From: Bryobacterales bacterium
Lineage (GTDB): Bacteria; Acidobacteriota; Terriglobia; Bryobacterales; Bryobacteraceae
DNA: 39,259 nt
Direction of reading: 5' to 3'
Assembly: GCA_026129915.1 (NCBI GenBank)
Contig: JAHCHD010000030.1
Location: forward strand, 1-39,259
A program made the translations under genes and the position numbers. The number at the start of each line of letters is the position of its first letter. Position 1 is the first letter of the stretch. This document shows positions 1 to 8,047 of the stretch, one piece after another. The notes below the pieces were generated by a model. It saw only the letters and a program-made list of their open reading frames with translations. It did no database searches and was not told the DNA's origin.

Positions 1-1
1 A

Positions 2-916
2 ATTCCTTTCGACCGATTCATGGAGGTGGCCCTCTATCATCCCCAGCACGGCTACTACCGCCAGCCGCTCCAACCCATCGGCAAGCAGGGAGATTACTTT
101 ACCGCCTCCCAGGTGCAGCCGGTCTTCGGCCGCCTTGTACGCATGTACTGTCAGCGGCTAGCTGACGAGCATTTGTCTGGCCTGCCGCGCAACCTGGTGG
201 AACTTGGCCCTGGCCGCGGCGAGATGGCCGCGGCTTTTGCGGATTGGAGCTACCAGGGCTTTCACGCAGGCTCTGCCCCGGCAATCGGTGACTTCCAAGG
301 AGTGATTTACGCCAACGAACTCTTTGACGCACTGCCCGTGAAGGTGGCCCGCTATTGGCGTGGCCGCTACTGGGAGCGTATGGTTACCTGGAAACACAAC
401 AGCTTCCAATGGGCAGAACGGGAAGCGATCGATCATTCGCTGCAAGACTATGCCATGCGCTACCACGTACCCCAGGAAGAGAACTTTGAGTTTGAAGTCC
501 ACCACACGGCTATCGCACTGCTTCACTACTTGCTGACGCATGCACGTCGCGCGTTGCTAGTGTTTATTGACTACGGCTACACCCAGCGTGAGTGGAAGCG
601 GTTTCCGTCAGGCACTCTGATGTCGTACAGCCGGCATCAGGCAAGCCCGGATGTGCTTGCCGAACCCGGGCTGCGTGACATCACTTCGCATGTACCCTTC
701 AGCATCCTAATGAATGAAGCAGCAGAGCGAAGTGGCGAGCTGCTGCGCTTTGAGAGCATGGCGCAAGCGCTGCTGTTCGCTGGGGAAGCGGACGAGTTCG
801 CGGGGGCGTTGCACGCAGCAACGCCCCACGAATCCACGTTGCTACAACAGCAATTGAAGCTGCTGCTCTATGGGATGGGAGAGAACTTCCGCGTACTGGT
901 CTTGCGGAAGGAATAA
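2..916 (+). CDS. MidA/NDUFAF7-family SAM-dependent methyltransferase (5' partial)
   Basis: This is a class I SAM-dependent methyltransferase of the MidA (PF02636) family, whose mitochondrial member methylates an arginine of complex I; the bacterial substrate is not established. The open frame runs off the left edge. The six codons before the first ATG at 20 read IPFDRF, and families of this type normally have an IxFxxFM segment there, so the true start is upstream of the window. Visible signatures are ALYHPxHGYY at the start, GDYFTASQVQPVFGRL, the SAM-binding ELGPGRGE loop and YANELFDALPV. The C-terminal end is intact. Confidence in the family is high; the bacterial role is unknown. Confidence 0.85.
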   Translation: MPFDRFMEVALYHPQHGYYRQPLQPIGKQGDYFTASQVQPVFGRLVRMYCQRLADEHLSGLPRNLVELGPGRGEMAAAFADWSYQGFHAGSAPAIGDFQGVIYANELFDALPVKVARYWRGRYWERMVTWKHNSFQWAEREAIDHSLQDYAMRYHVPQEENFEFEVHHTAIALLHYLLTHARRALLVFIDYGYTQREWKRFPSGTLMSYSRHQASPDVLAEPGLRDITSHVPFSILMNEAAERSGELLRFESMAQALLFAGEADEFAGALHAATPHESTLLQQQLKLLLYGMGENFRVLVLRKE

Positions 917-964
917 CCTAAGGACCATCGCGGTGAAGGGGGTAACATCATCCGGCGCAAATAG

Positions 965-989
965 AAAAAGGCCCCGGTTTCCCGGGGCC
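965..989 (-). terminator. Intrinsic terminator of the small RNA
   Basis: A perfect 8-bp stem (970-977 with 982-989, GGCCCCGG/CCGGGGCC) closes a loop that reads GAAA on the minus strand, followed on that strand by TTTTT at 969-965. On the plus strand the hairpin is followed by CTCGTTC with no T run. It therefore terminates minus-strand transcription, not the methyltransferase gene. Confidence 0.7.
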
Positions 990-1130
990 CTCGTTCGATT
1001 GGATGTTCCGGCTGGCTACTCGTTTCAAGTTCGCCTTGCCTCAGCCGACCGCAATCGTCTAAAGGCCGGAAGTTCGATCGGAACGATTCTCCCAAATCTG
1101 TGTGCTTCAAAAGCAGCACAGTGTGTCGTG
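965..1130 (-). ncRNA. Candidate standalone small RNA (unknown class)
   Basis: Between the methyltransferase and rlpA, the minus strand carries a complete transcription unit with no open frame of note. A sigma-70 promoter lies at 1164-1136, and an intrinsic terminator with a T5 run lies at 989-965. The predicted transcript is about 165 nt. By eye it folds into a 5' hairpin (GUGCU/AGCAC near 1115-1095). A long-range rod follows, pairing 1085-1077 with 999-992 (8 bp, one bulge) and 1071-1065 with 1012-1006 (7 bp, UUCCGGC/GCCGGAA), and then the terminator. I do not recognise the class. The size and rod shape would allow a 6S-type RNA, but no 6S hallmark was recognised, and SRP RNA and tmRNA motifs are absent. 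Confidence 0.5.
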
Positions 1131-1135
1131 TCTTT

Positions 1136-1164
1136 CTTATAAATAGGATTGAGAGCAAAGTCAA
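1136..1164 (-). promoter_or_regulatory. Sigma-70-type promoter for the small RNA
   Basis: Read on the minus strand, TTGACT at 1164-1159 is followed by a 17-bp spacer and TATAAG at 1141-1136. Each hexamer matches the consensus at five of six positions, with ideal spacing. The expected start of transcription is near 1130. It lies in the rlpA leader but points away from that gene. Confidence 0.6.
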
Positions 1165-1173
1165 GACAATTCG

Positions 1174-2022
1174 ATGCAACACTTCTCCCCACACGCTTCA
1201 ACGCCCCTGCCAGCAGGCCTTCCAGGCCCATCATCCAACGCGGGCGCGTTGCCGTGCAGCGCCGTGCCGGCGATCAGTGCGCGCGCTATCTTCGTGCTCT
1301 GCGCGCTGCTCTTGGTGCTGTTGAGCAGCGGTTGCGCGAAGCGCAAACCAAAGGCGACGGTGCCTGTGTCGACACGGCCCGCCATGCCATCAGTGATTGG
1401 CGCCACGGAGGAGGGCATTGCTAGCTGGTATGGACATCCGTATCACGGCAGGCGCACCGCCAACGGAGAGATCTACGACCAGGAAAAGATGACGGCGGCG
1501 CATCCATCACTGAAGTTCCACACCTGGGTAGAAGTGCGCAACTTGGATAACGGTCTGGAAACCACAGTGCGCATCAACGACCGCGGCCCTTTCGCGAAAG
1601 GGCGCGCAATTGATCTGTCGCGCGCCGCGGCCCGCGCCATCGCCATGCTAGGCCCTGGCACCGCCAGAGTGCGTGTGAAGGTGATTGCGCCCATCACGGA
1701 GCATCCAAACCGGCCCTCACCGGCGCCCGTCGCTTACCCCGCTTCCCCGCAGGCACCCGCAGCGGATGCGCCGTCCGGCTCGCCGAGTGCGGCCGGCGCC
1801 TACGCCGTGCAGTTTGGCGCCTTCCAGAACTTCGACAACGCGCTTCGGCTGCGCGACCAGGTGGCGGCCTTCCTACCCGATGCGCGCGTTGTGACATTCT
1901 CAGGCACACCGCCACTTTGGCTTGTGCTGGGCGGCAGCGGCCTCAGCAGAGAAGCCGCTGAACAAATAGTTCGTGACCTTCGTGAAGATTTTCCGAGAAT
2001 ATTTCCGATTCCCGCCCACTAA
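1174..2022 (+). CDS. rlpA: RlpA-like lipoprotein with SPOR domain
   Basis: RlpA proteins are outer-membrane septal lipoproteins; in Pseudomonas they are lytic transglycosylases acting on glycan strands that lack stem peptides. A hydrophobic stretch ends in the lipobox LSSGC (Cys54 from this start). The double-psi beta-barrel follows with GIASWYGHPYHGRRTANGE, VRNLDNG, RINDRGPF and IDLSRAAA. A proline-rich linker leads to a C-terminal SPOR domain (AYAVQFGAF...) that would bind denuded septal peptidoglycan. The 36 residues ahead of the membrane segment are unusually long for a lipoprotein signal. A GTG at 1264 (codon 31) would give a normal one, but neither start has a clear ribosome binding site. 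Confidence 0.88.
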   Translation: MQHFSPHASTPLPAGLPGPSSNAGALPCSAVPAISARAIFVLCALLLVLLSSGCAKRKPKATVPVSTRPAMPSVIGATEEGIASWYGHPYHGRRTANGEIYDQEKMTAAHPSLKFHTWVEVRNLDNGLETTVRINDRGPFAKGRAIDLSRAAARAIAMLGPGTARVRVKVIAPITEHPNRPSPAPVAYPASPQAPAADAPSGSPSAAGAYAVQFGAFQNFDNALRLRDQVAAFLPDARVVTFSGTPPLWLVLGGSGLSREAAEQIVRDLREDFPRIFPIPAH

Positions 2023-2059
2023 TACCCTGAGAGCATTCTTCTTGAAGGCGTAGCGGTGA

Positions 2060-3130
2060 ATGTACAGAAACTCAGCCTTAGCAACAGCGCGCAAGTCCCC
2101 GGAAGTGGAAATGATTGGCATCTCTCCCGCCATTCAGGAACTGCGCAGGAAGATCGACCGGATAGCCAGCAATCAGAATCCGGTGCTGATTCTTGGAGAA
2201 ACCGGAACGGGCAAAGAGATTGTGGCACGAAGGATCCATGAGAGAAGCGGCCTGAAGAAGTTCGTGCCCATCGACTGTTCCGTGCTGGTTGGTCCTTTGA
2301 TGGAAAGCGAATTGTTCGGCTACATCAAGGGGGCGTTCACTGGCGCGGAAGCCACGCGTACGGGGCTTTTGGAAGAGTCACACTTAGGCACGGCATTTCT
2401 TGATGAAATTGGCGAACTGCCACTCGCCCTGCAGGTGAAACTGCTTCGCGTACTTCAGGAGCGCGAGTTCCGTCCGCTTGGGTCAACGGTGTCGAAGTAT
2501 GTGGAATGCCGCGTGCTGGCCGCCACCAACCGCAACCTTGCAGAAGAAGTGCAGCGCGGGCGGTTTCGCCAGGATCTCTTCTACCGGCTGAACGTCATCA
2601 CGCTGCGGATTCCGCCGCTGCGCGAGCGTCGCCAGGATATCCCGCTGCTTGCCAAACATTTTCTTGACCGCTGCGGGCCCGGCCTTCAGTTCACGCCCGA
2701 AGTGGAGGAAGTCTTTCGCTCCTATGACTGGCCTGGCAACGTAAGGGAATTGGAGAACTGCATCCAGCGCATGGTGGCCGTTAGTGCTGCGCCTCGGCTA
2801 CGCCTGGCGGACCTGCCATCGCCGCTCATGAATTCTATGCGCAATCAGGGCCGCACCTCAACTGCGAATGCATCCGCCCCCGGTTCGCCCGCCGCGAGCA
2901 GTTCCGTGGGGCCAGCGGCCAATACCCTCCCACGAGAAGTGGCGCAGCATTGGGGAGTGAACCCTGACTTCAACCCCTGCCAGATTCTTCCCCTCTCGGA
3001 ACTGGAACGCCGCGCTATTGTGGCTGCACTGCATGCCACGCGGGGCGACCGTACAATGGCCGCGCAATTACTCGGCATCGGCCGCACCACGCTCTATCGC
3101 AAGCTGAAAAGCTATGGAATTGAAGCGTAG
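2060..3130 (+). CDS. Sigma-54-dependent transcriptional activator lacking a sensor domain (PspF-like architecture)
   Basis: This is a bacterial enhancer-binding protein that remodels sigma-54 RNA polymerase with ATP. The AAA+ domain starts almost at the N-terminus. It has Walker A GETGTGKE (46-53), the sigma-54-contacting GAFTGA loop (91-96), Walker [10 protein letters not shown], and the [23 protein letters not shown] and arginine-finger region. A Ser/Ala-rich linker leads to a C-terminal Fis-type helix-turn-helix ([25 protein letters not shown]). No receiver, GAF or PAS domain precedes the AAA+ core, so activity must be controlled in trans, as in PspF, or by its amount. The glycosyltransferase gene follows closely on the same strand. 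Target promoters are not evident in the window. Confidence 0.88.
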   Translation: MYRNSALATARKSPEVEMIGISPAIQELRRKIDRIASNQNPVLILGETGTGKEIVARRIHERSGLKKFVPIDCSVLVGPLMESELFGYIKGAFTGAEATRTGLLEESHLGTAFLDEIGELPLALQVKLLRVLQEREFRPLGSTVSKYVECRVLAATNRNLAEEVQRGRFRQDLFYRLNVITLRIPPLRERRQDIPLLAKHFLDRCGPGLQFTPEVEEVFRSYDWPGNVRELENCIQRMVAVSAAPRLRLADLPSPLMNSMRNQGRTSTANASAPGSPAASSSVGPAANTLPREVAQHWGVNPDFNPCQILPLSELERRAIVAALHATRGDRTMAAQLLGIGRTTLYRKLKSYGIEA

Positions 3131-3255
3131 GTCTCCGCGGCCATGCCGATGCTGCCACCGTCATGCGCCTCCGCCAGGGCACGCACCCACAAGGAATGCT
3201 ATCTTGGCATCACGTGGCGTGTGCGTGGCTCCAGCCGTGCCGCGTCTTGCACACG

Positions 3256-4326
3256 ATGAGCAACACCGTTCACCTGGACGCTACCTATGCGGTTTCGCAG
3301 CGACCGACTGGCGTGGGAAATTACAGCCTCGAGCTACTCCGAGGACTTGCCGCTCGCTACCCTGATGATGTGTTCTGCCGATGCTACCGGCCCCATCGTT
3401 TCCTTCCCTCCTTCCAGGAAGATCTGCCGAGCAACGCCTACCGATCGCTGCTGATTGACGGATGGTTCCCGATGCGTCCCACCGTCTTTCATGGACTGAA
3501 CCAGCGCCTTCCGCGCATTCCGGCGAAGCACATGGTGAGCACCTTCCATGACCTGTTCGTGATGACTTCGGAATATTCCACGCTCGCGTTTCGCGAGCGC
3601 TTCACCGCACAGGCGCGAGACGCCGCCGAACGCTCTGACGTCATCTGTTGCGTTTCTTCCTTTACCGCAGGGCAGGTGGAGGACTTATTGAAAGTGGACC
3701 GCAGCCGCATTCGCGTGATCCACCATGGGGCGCGCCCCCCAGCCCCTGAACAATTGAAGCCCATCGAAGCACGTGAGCCGCTTGTGCTCTTCGTGGGTGG
3801 CATCCAGAAGCGCAAGAACGCCGTGGGACTTATTCAGGCCTTCTCTGCCCTGCCTGCCCCATGGCGACTTGTGCTGGTGGGTGATCGCGGCTATGGCTGG
3901 GAGGAGGCCGAGATGGCAATTGGCGAAAGCCCGGCCCGCCAGCGCATCCAGCAAACCGGATATTGCGATGACGCTACGCTACAGCGACTCTACGCCTCGG
4001 CCTCGGTGTTTGCGTTTCCGTCCTTCGACGAAGGCTTTGGATTGCCGGTACTGGAGGCGATGGGCTGGGGCCTTCCCGTCCTCACTTCCAACCGTGCCTC
4101 TATCCCGGAAGTAGCGGGCGATGCCGCGTTGTTGATTGATCCTTACCACCCGAGCGCCTTGCGCGATGCCTTGGTACACCTCGCAGAAAACGAAGCGGCA
4201 CGTAAAGATCTTGCCGTAAAGGGCTTCCAGCGCGTGCGCGCTTTCACCTGGGAACGCGCTGTGAATGCCACCTACGCCGTCTATCAAGAGCTGCTGGCAG
4301 GCAGCGTCACTCATCATCAATCGTAA
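3256..4326 (+). CDS. Glycosyltransferase family 4 (GT-B fold)
   Basis: This is a retaining GT-B glycosyltransferase of the GT4 type, likely transferring a sugar from a nucleotide donor during exopolysaccharide or lipopolysaccharide assembly. The N-terminal part has the acceptor-side motif [13 protein letters not shown] and the [19 protein letters not shown] region. The C-terminal Rossmann domain has [13 protein letters not shown], the donor-binding [22 protein letters not shown] (E-x7-E) and [19 protein letters not shown]. The open frame reaches back to 3163, but the family normally begins just before a short strand like NTVHLDATY, so the ATG at 3256 was chosen; no strong ribosome binding site helps. 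Its 3' end overlaps the convergent gene by 20 bp. Confidence 0.85.
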   Translation: MSNTVHLDATYAVSQRPTGVGNYSLELLRGLAARYPDDVFCRCYRPHRFLPSFQEDLPSNAYRSLLIDGWFPMRPTVFHGLNQRLPRIPAKHMVSTFHDLFVMTSEYSTLAFRERFTAQARDAAERSDVICCVSSFTAGQVEDLLKVDRSRIRVIHHGARPPAPEQLKPIEAREPLVLFVGGIQKRKNAVGLIQAFSALPAPWRLVLVGDRGYGWEEAEMAIGESPARQRIQQTGYCDDATLQRLYASASVFAFPSFDEGFGLPVLEAMGWGLPVLTSNRASIPEVAGDAALLIDPYHPSALRDALVHLAENEAARKDLAVKGFQRVRAFTWERAVNATYAVYQELLAGSVTHHQS

Positions 4327-4594
4327 TCTTCAAGGAGCGCAGGAATTTCTCATCCTGGCTGGTGAACGGGATGTCACCTTCGACAGCTTCCGAGGCGGGT
4401 GTACCCACTTCCTCTTCGGCCTCTTCCTGGCCTTCCCTCTTATTGAACCCAATCGTAGCCTCCAGAACAAGGAAAACGTCGTAACCCTCCTTACGGATCT
4501 CGCTGATCGATTCGGCTATCCGGTCAGAGTCCGACAGCGATTCGTTGATCGCGTTGCCGAGGTCCTGCATCAGGCGTTGTAATCGTTCGTCCAA
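4307..4594 (-). CDS. Small acidic protein of unknown function (TTG start)
   Basis: I do not recognise this protein. It is short and rich in Glu/Asp, with a probably helical first half (RLMQDLGNAINESLSDSDRI), then EGYDVFLVLEATIGF and an acidic low-complexity stretch, ending [15 protein letters not shown]. The frame extends to a GTG at 4732, but nothing there looks like a ribosome binding site. A TTG at 4594 sits eight bases after AGGAAAGG and gives a 95-residue protein starting just before the helical part, so it was chosen. It converges on the glycosyltransferase gene and overlaps its stop. The ordered hydrophobic pattern and good translation signal argue that it is real. Confidence 0.55.
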   Translation of the reverse strand: MDERLQRLMQDLGNAINESLSDSDRIAESISEIRKEGYDVFLVLEATIGFNKREGQEEAEEEVGTPASEAVEGDIPFTSQDEKFLRSLKITIDDE

Positions 4595-4829
4595 ACGGAA
4601 ATCCCTTTCCTGCTGGTGGCTTGCCCGTTTCAACGGCTGGGCCGCAACCTTGCAGCTACACTGCCCCGATTGTATGGAACGAATCCGATTCGCACAAGTG
4701 AAGACCTGGATCCATTCCGGCAGACGCGCCACTGCGTTGTACCGGCGTCACGCGGAAAAGCCGCGTTGCGAGACGGTTGCCCGCCGTCTGCTAAAGTGAA
4801 GTCGTAGCGTCGCCCCGTGCGACATTTCT

Positions 4830-5087
4830 ATGGGTGTTATCCGCGAATTCAAAAATCACATCGTGCCCGCTGTCATCCAACCTCTTCGCGTGGTTTGGAA
4901 CCAGTCAATTGCCTTCCTGTTCTTTACGATCGCCTTTCTTGGAGGCGTGATGGTGTATCGCGAATACCAGAAGCGCACGGAACTGGATGCGATCCTGGCC
5001 TTGGCTTTGGGCGGGTTCTTCGTGGCCATGATGGCCGGCTATGGCATTCATTCGCTCCTTCGCGCGAGGCGCGCTTCCCGCAGCTAG
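4830..5087 (+). CDS. Small two-helix membrane protein
   Basis: An 85-residue protein of unknown function. A positively charged, amphipathic N-terminus (residues 1-25) is followed by two hydrophobic segments, about 27-44 (IAFLFFTIAFLGGVMVY) and 55-75 (ILALALGGFFVAMMAGYGI). A short charged loop (REYQKRTELD) separates them, and the C-terminus is Arg-rich. By the positive-inside rule both ends would be cytoplasmic. It lies between an oppositely oriented small gene and the carboxylase gene with no tight operon spacing. Confidence 0.6.
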   Translation: MGVIREFKNHIVPAVIQPLRVVWNQSIAFLFFTIAFLGGVMVYREYQKRTELDAILALALGGFFVAMMAGYGIHSLLRARRASRS

Positions 5088-5129
5088 AAGGGATCCCCGG
5101 TACCCCAGCGCGGATGGCGGCTCCCGATG

Positions 5130-5160
5130 CCCCATTCCTTGCTAACCCCATTCCTTGCTA
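5130..5160 (+). repeat. Two tandem 15-bp repeats in the leader of the carboxylase gene
   Basis: CCCCATTCCTTGCTA occurs at 5130-5144 and again at 5146-5160, identical and separated by one A (16-bp period, in-phase every 1.5 helical turns). The second copy ends 12 bp before the chosen ATG of the carboxyltransferase gene. It could be a protein-binding direct repeat or simple slippage. Confidence 0.6.
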
Positions 5161-5172
5161 CAGTGTCCCGTG

Positions 5173-6714
5173 ATGAGCAAACTCGATGAGTTACGGCGGC
5201 GCAAGCTCGCGGCGGATGAAGGTGGCGGTGCCGGACGGACACTGAAGCATCGCGAGGCGGGCAAATTGCTGGCCAGGGAGCGCGTCGAACTGCTGCTCGA
5301 CCCCGGCAGTTTTGTGGAGATAGGAAAACTCGTACGCCATCAGTGCCGCGACTTCGGCATGGATGCCCAGGTGATTGATGGCGATGGCGTCATCACTGGG
5401 TATGGCACGGTGGATGGACGGACCGTTTACGTCTTCGCCCAGGACTTCACCGTGTTTGGCGGTTCGCTATCCTCCACCAACGCCCGCAAGATCTGCCAGC
5501 TAATGGACCTCGCCACCCGCAACGGCGCGCCCATCATTGGCCTGAACGACTCGGGCGGCGCACGAATCCAGGAGGGCGTACTCTCGCTGGGTGGCTATGC
5601 TGACATCTTTCTGCGAAACACGCTGGCCAGCGGCGTGGTGCCCCAAATCTCCGCCGTAATGGGACCCTGCGCGGGTGGCGCCGTTTACTCTCCCGCAATC
5701 ACAGACTTTGTGTTCATGGTGGAGAACACCAGCTACATGTTCGTTACCGGCCCGGATGTCATCAAAACCGTCACCCACGAGGACGTCAGCAAAGAAACCC
5801 TCGGCGGACCCATGACCCACAATAGCGTTAGCGGTGTGGGCCACTTCATCGCCGCCAACGACGAAGACTGCCTCCTGCAGATCCGCGATCTGCTGTCTTA
5901 CCTGCCGTCAAACAACCACGACGACCCGCCACTACGCCTCACCACTGACCCGTGGGACCGGGATGCAATGGAACTCGACACCCTCGTACCCGAGGACTCC
6001 AGCCTCCCCTACGACGTCAAGCGCGTCCTCCGCGCGGTGGTGGACGATGGCGAATTCCTCGAAGTGCATGCCCACTTCGCCGGCAACATCGTGGTGGGCT
6101 TTGCGCACATGGATGGCCACCCTGTGGGTGTCGTGGCTAACCAGCCCGCCGTCCTCGCTGGCTGCCTGGACATTAATTCCTCAGTGAAGGCGGCGCGGTT
6201 CGTGCGATTCTGTGACGCTTTCCATATTCCCATCCTTACCTTCGTGGACGTCCCCGGCTTTCTGCCCGGCACCGACCAGGAATTCGGCGGCATCATCCGC
6301 CACGGCGCGAAGCTCCTTTACGCCTACTGCGAGGCGACGGTACCCAAGATCACCGTCATCACTCGCAAGGCCTACGGGGGCGCGTACTGCGTGATGGGCT
6401 CCAAGCAGGTACGAACTGACATTAACCTCGCATGGCCCACAGCGGAGATTGCCGTAATGGGGCCAGAGGGCGCCGTGAACATCATCTACCGCCGCGAACT
6501 GCAGGAGGCAGGAAACGCTGATCAGGTACGCGCGGCCAAGACAGCGGAATTCCGCGAGCGCTTCGCCAACCCCTTTATCGCGGCGGAACACGGCTTCCTG
6601 GACGACGTCATCGAGCCGCGCCACACCCGTCGCGAACTCATCCGCGCATTGCGGGCACTCGAAAACAAGGCGGACCACACACCGCCCAAGCGGCACGGGA
6701 ATATCCCGCTGTAA
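5173..6714 (+). CDS. pccB: Acyl-CoA carboxylase carboxyltransferase (beta) subunit, propionyl-CoA carboxylase type
   Basis: This subunit transfers the carboxyl group from carboxybiotin to an acyl-CoA, typically propionyl-CoA to methylmalonyl-CoA. Two crotonase-like halves of the carboxyltransferase fold are visible. The first has [13 protein letters not shown] and [17 protein letters not shown]. The second has [59 protein letters not shown] and [14 protein letters not shown]. At 513 residues it has normal length. The frame opens at 5155, but the ATG at 5173 gives the family-typical start [11 protein letters not shown]. No biotin carboxylase or biotin carrier gene is adjacent, so the partner subunit must be elsewhere. 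Substrate preference cannot be read with certainty. Confidence 0.88.
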   Translation: MSKLDELRRRKLAADEGGGAGRTLKHREAGKLLARERVELLLDPGSFVEIGKLVRHQCRDFGMDAQVIDGDGVITGYGTVDGRTVYVFAQDFTVFGGSLSSTNARKICQLMDLATRNGAPIIGLNDSGGARIQEGVLSLGGYADIFLRNTLASGVVPQISAVMGPCAGGAVYSPAITDFVFMVENTSYMFVTGPDVIKTVTHEDVSKETLGGPMTHNSVSGVGHFIAANDEDCLLQIRDLLSYLPSNNHDDPPLRLTTDPWDRDAMELDTLVPEDSSLPYDVKRVLRAVVDDGEFLEVHAHFAGNIVVGFAHMDGHPVGVVANQPAVLAGCLDINSSVKAARFVRFCDAFHIPILTFVDVPGFLPGTDQEFGGIIRHGAKLLYAYCEATVPKITVITRKAYGGAYCVMGSKQVRTDINLAWPTAEIAVMGPEGAVNIIYRRELQEAGNADQVRAAKTAEFRERFANPFIAAEHGFLDDVIEPRHTRRELIRALRALENKADHTPPKRHGNIPL

Positions 6715-6733
6715 CCGGTGTGAGTTTGGCCAG

Positions 6734-8047
6734 CTAGACGCCGTCCCGCACCTGTCCGAAGTAGCGCTCCGTGCCCACCTGGCCGCCCTTGAAGACGATC
6801 TCGATCCCGTCCATCGAAGGGTCGTCCGCGTGTGCGCGGCAGAGCGGCCCTCCGGGCGCGATGGGCCGCACCATGGTCACCGCGGGAATGCGCAACTTCT
6901 GCGCCGCGTGGCCGGATGTATCGCCACCCGCCACCATCATGCGCGCAATGCCAGTCCGCGCGCGCAACTCGCCAAGAATCCGGCCTAACTGATGGCCAAT
7001 GCGCCCGCCGAGTTCCACCTTGTCCCCCGTCGTCACCAGCCCCTCGCCGCCCAGGGCAGAGTAAAGCACCACACTTCTGCCTTCGTCCAGCGCCGTAACA
7101 CCCGAGGCCACTGCGTGCCGGAATTCCAGATCCCCATCCGCACCCACAAGCCTTGGAATATCCAGCGCCACGCCCTTAAATCCGTTCGCCAGCGCCCAGC
7201 GGATCTGGCTTTCCGTCACTGGCGAACAGCTTCCCGATACCACCGCGACTCGTTCTGGCTTGCCGTGGCCAAACACCGGTGGCGGGTCCAGAATCTCGCC
7301 GTTGCGCCGCCACCACTCCACAAGCGCATACTCGAATCCCGAGGACCCCACCGCAAACATCGTGCCCGAAGGCCGGTGGGTCCAGATAAGTTCCCCTGCC
7401 CGCGCCAGGCTGTCTTCATCCAGGATGTCGAACAGCACAACGTCGGGCGAACGATCCAGCACTTCGCGCAGCCGCGCCTCGGGATTTGCCGATTGCAGGG
7501 CCAGGATATCCACTAGGTCGATCCGCTTGTCCGTCTGAGCACTCAGGTGCAGGCGCAGGTCCGCCTCATCCATCGGCGTCACCGGATGACGCGACATCGT
7601 CGGGTGCCGGTCAATCCGGTAAGCCACTCCATGAATGGCGGCGAAGAGATTTCCAAACAGGGTGTAGCGTTTCAACACGGGCGCACCCACCACCAGCGGC
7701 GCCCACGGGTTCCCAAACACACGCATGCCGATATCCAGCGCCCGCCCGATGCTGCCAATGGCAGGCGAGCTATCAAAGGTGGAGCACACTTTGTAATGGC
7801 AGATGGCGGGACGGAATTCCTTCAACCGCTCGAACACCGGCGGCAGGTGCTCTTCCATCCACTCAGGGCTTTGCGAGCGGCTAATGCCCGCCACGCCTAC
7901 CGCGCGGGCTTCGGGAAAGCGCGCCAGTTGCGACGCCGTGGGTGTATCCAAGAACAGCACGGTGGGCATGCCGTTGCGGGCCAAAGCCTCCATGGCGTCG
8001 GTGGAGCCCGTAAAGTCGTCACCGTAAAATGCCAGCGCGAGATTCAT
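6734..8047 (-). CDS. oiaK: DUF1537-family sugar-acid kinase, probable 3-oxo-isoapionate 4-kinase
   Basis: DUF1537 (four-carbon acid sugar kinase) enzymes phosphorylate oxo-acid sugars such as 3-oxotetronates or 3-oxo-isoapionate with ATP. The N-terminal domain shows FYGDDFTGSTDAMEAL (substrate-binding DDFTG near residue 11), and the C-terminal nucleotide-binding domain shows VAGGDTSGHAAQKL. The ATG at 8047 overlaps the stop of the RuBisCO-like gene as ATGA, so the two are translationally coupled; a longer frame to 8293 would run inside that gene. With an RLP, an ApnO-like dehydrogenase and an ApnL-like lactonase alongside, the best-fitting substrate is 3-oxo-isoapionate. Tetronate kinases of this family usually pair with OtnC or PdxA2, which are absent. 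The family is certain; the substrate is inferred from context. Confidence 0.82.
   Translation of the reverse strand: MNLALAFYGDDFTGSTDAMEALARNGMPTVLFLDTPTASQLARFPEARAVGVAGISRSQSPEWMEEHLPPVFERLKEFRPAICHYKVCSTFDSSPAIGSIGRALDIGMRVFGNPWAPLVVGAPVLKRYTLFGNLFAAIHGVAYRIDRHPTMSRHPVTPMDEADLRLHLSAQTDKRIDLVDILALQSANPEARLREVLDRSPDVVLFDILDEDSLARAGELIWTHRPSGTMFAVGSSGFEYALVEWWRRNGEILDPPPVFGHGKPERVAVVSGSCSPVTESQIRWALANGFKGVALDIPRLVGADGDLEFRHAVASGVTALDEGRSVVLYSALGGEGLVTTGDKVELGGRIGHQLGRILGELRARTGIARMMVAGGDTSGHAAQKLRIPAVTMVRPIAPGGPLCRAHADDPSMDGIEIVFKGGQVGTERYFGQVRDGV

Noticed and set aside
965..989. Terminator of the methyltransferase gene
   Set aside because: The T run is on the minus-strand side of the hairpin; on the plus strand no T run follows.
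4771..4792. AGACGG/CCGTCT hairpin as a terminator
   Set aside because: The stem is only 6 bp and has no T run on either side; it lies in the leader of the small membrane protein gene and was not counted.
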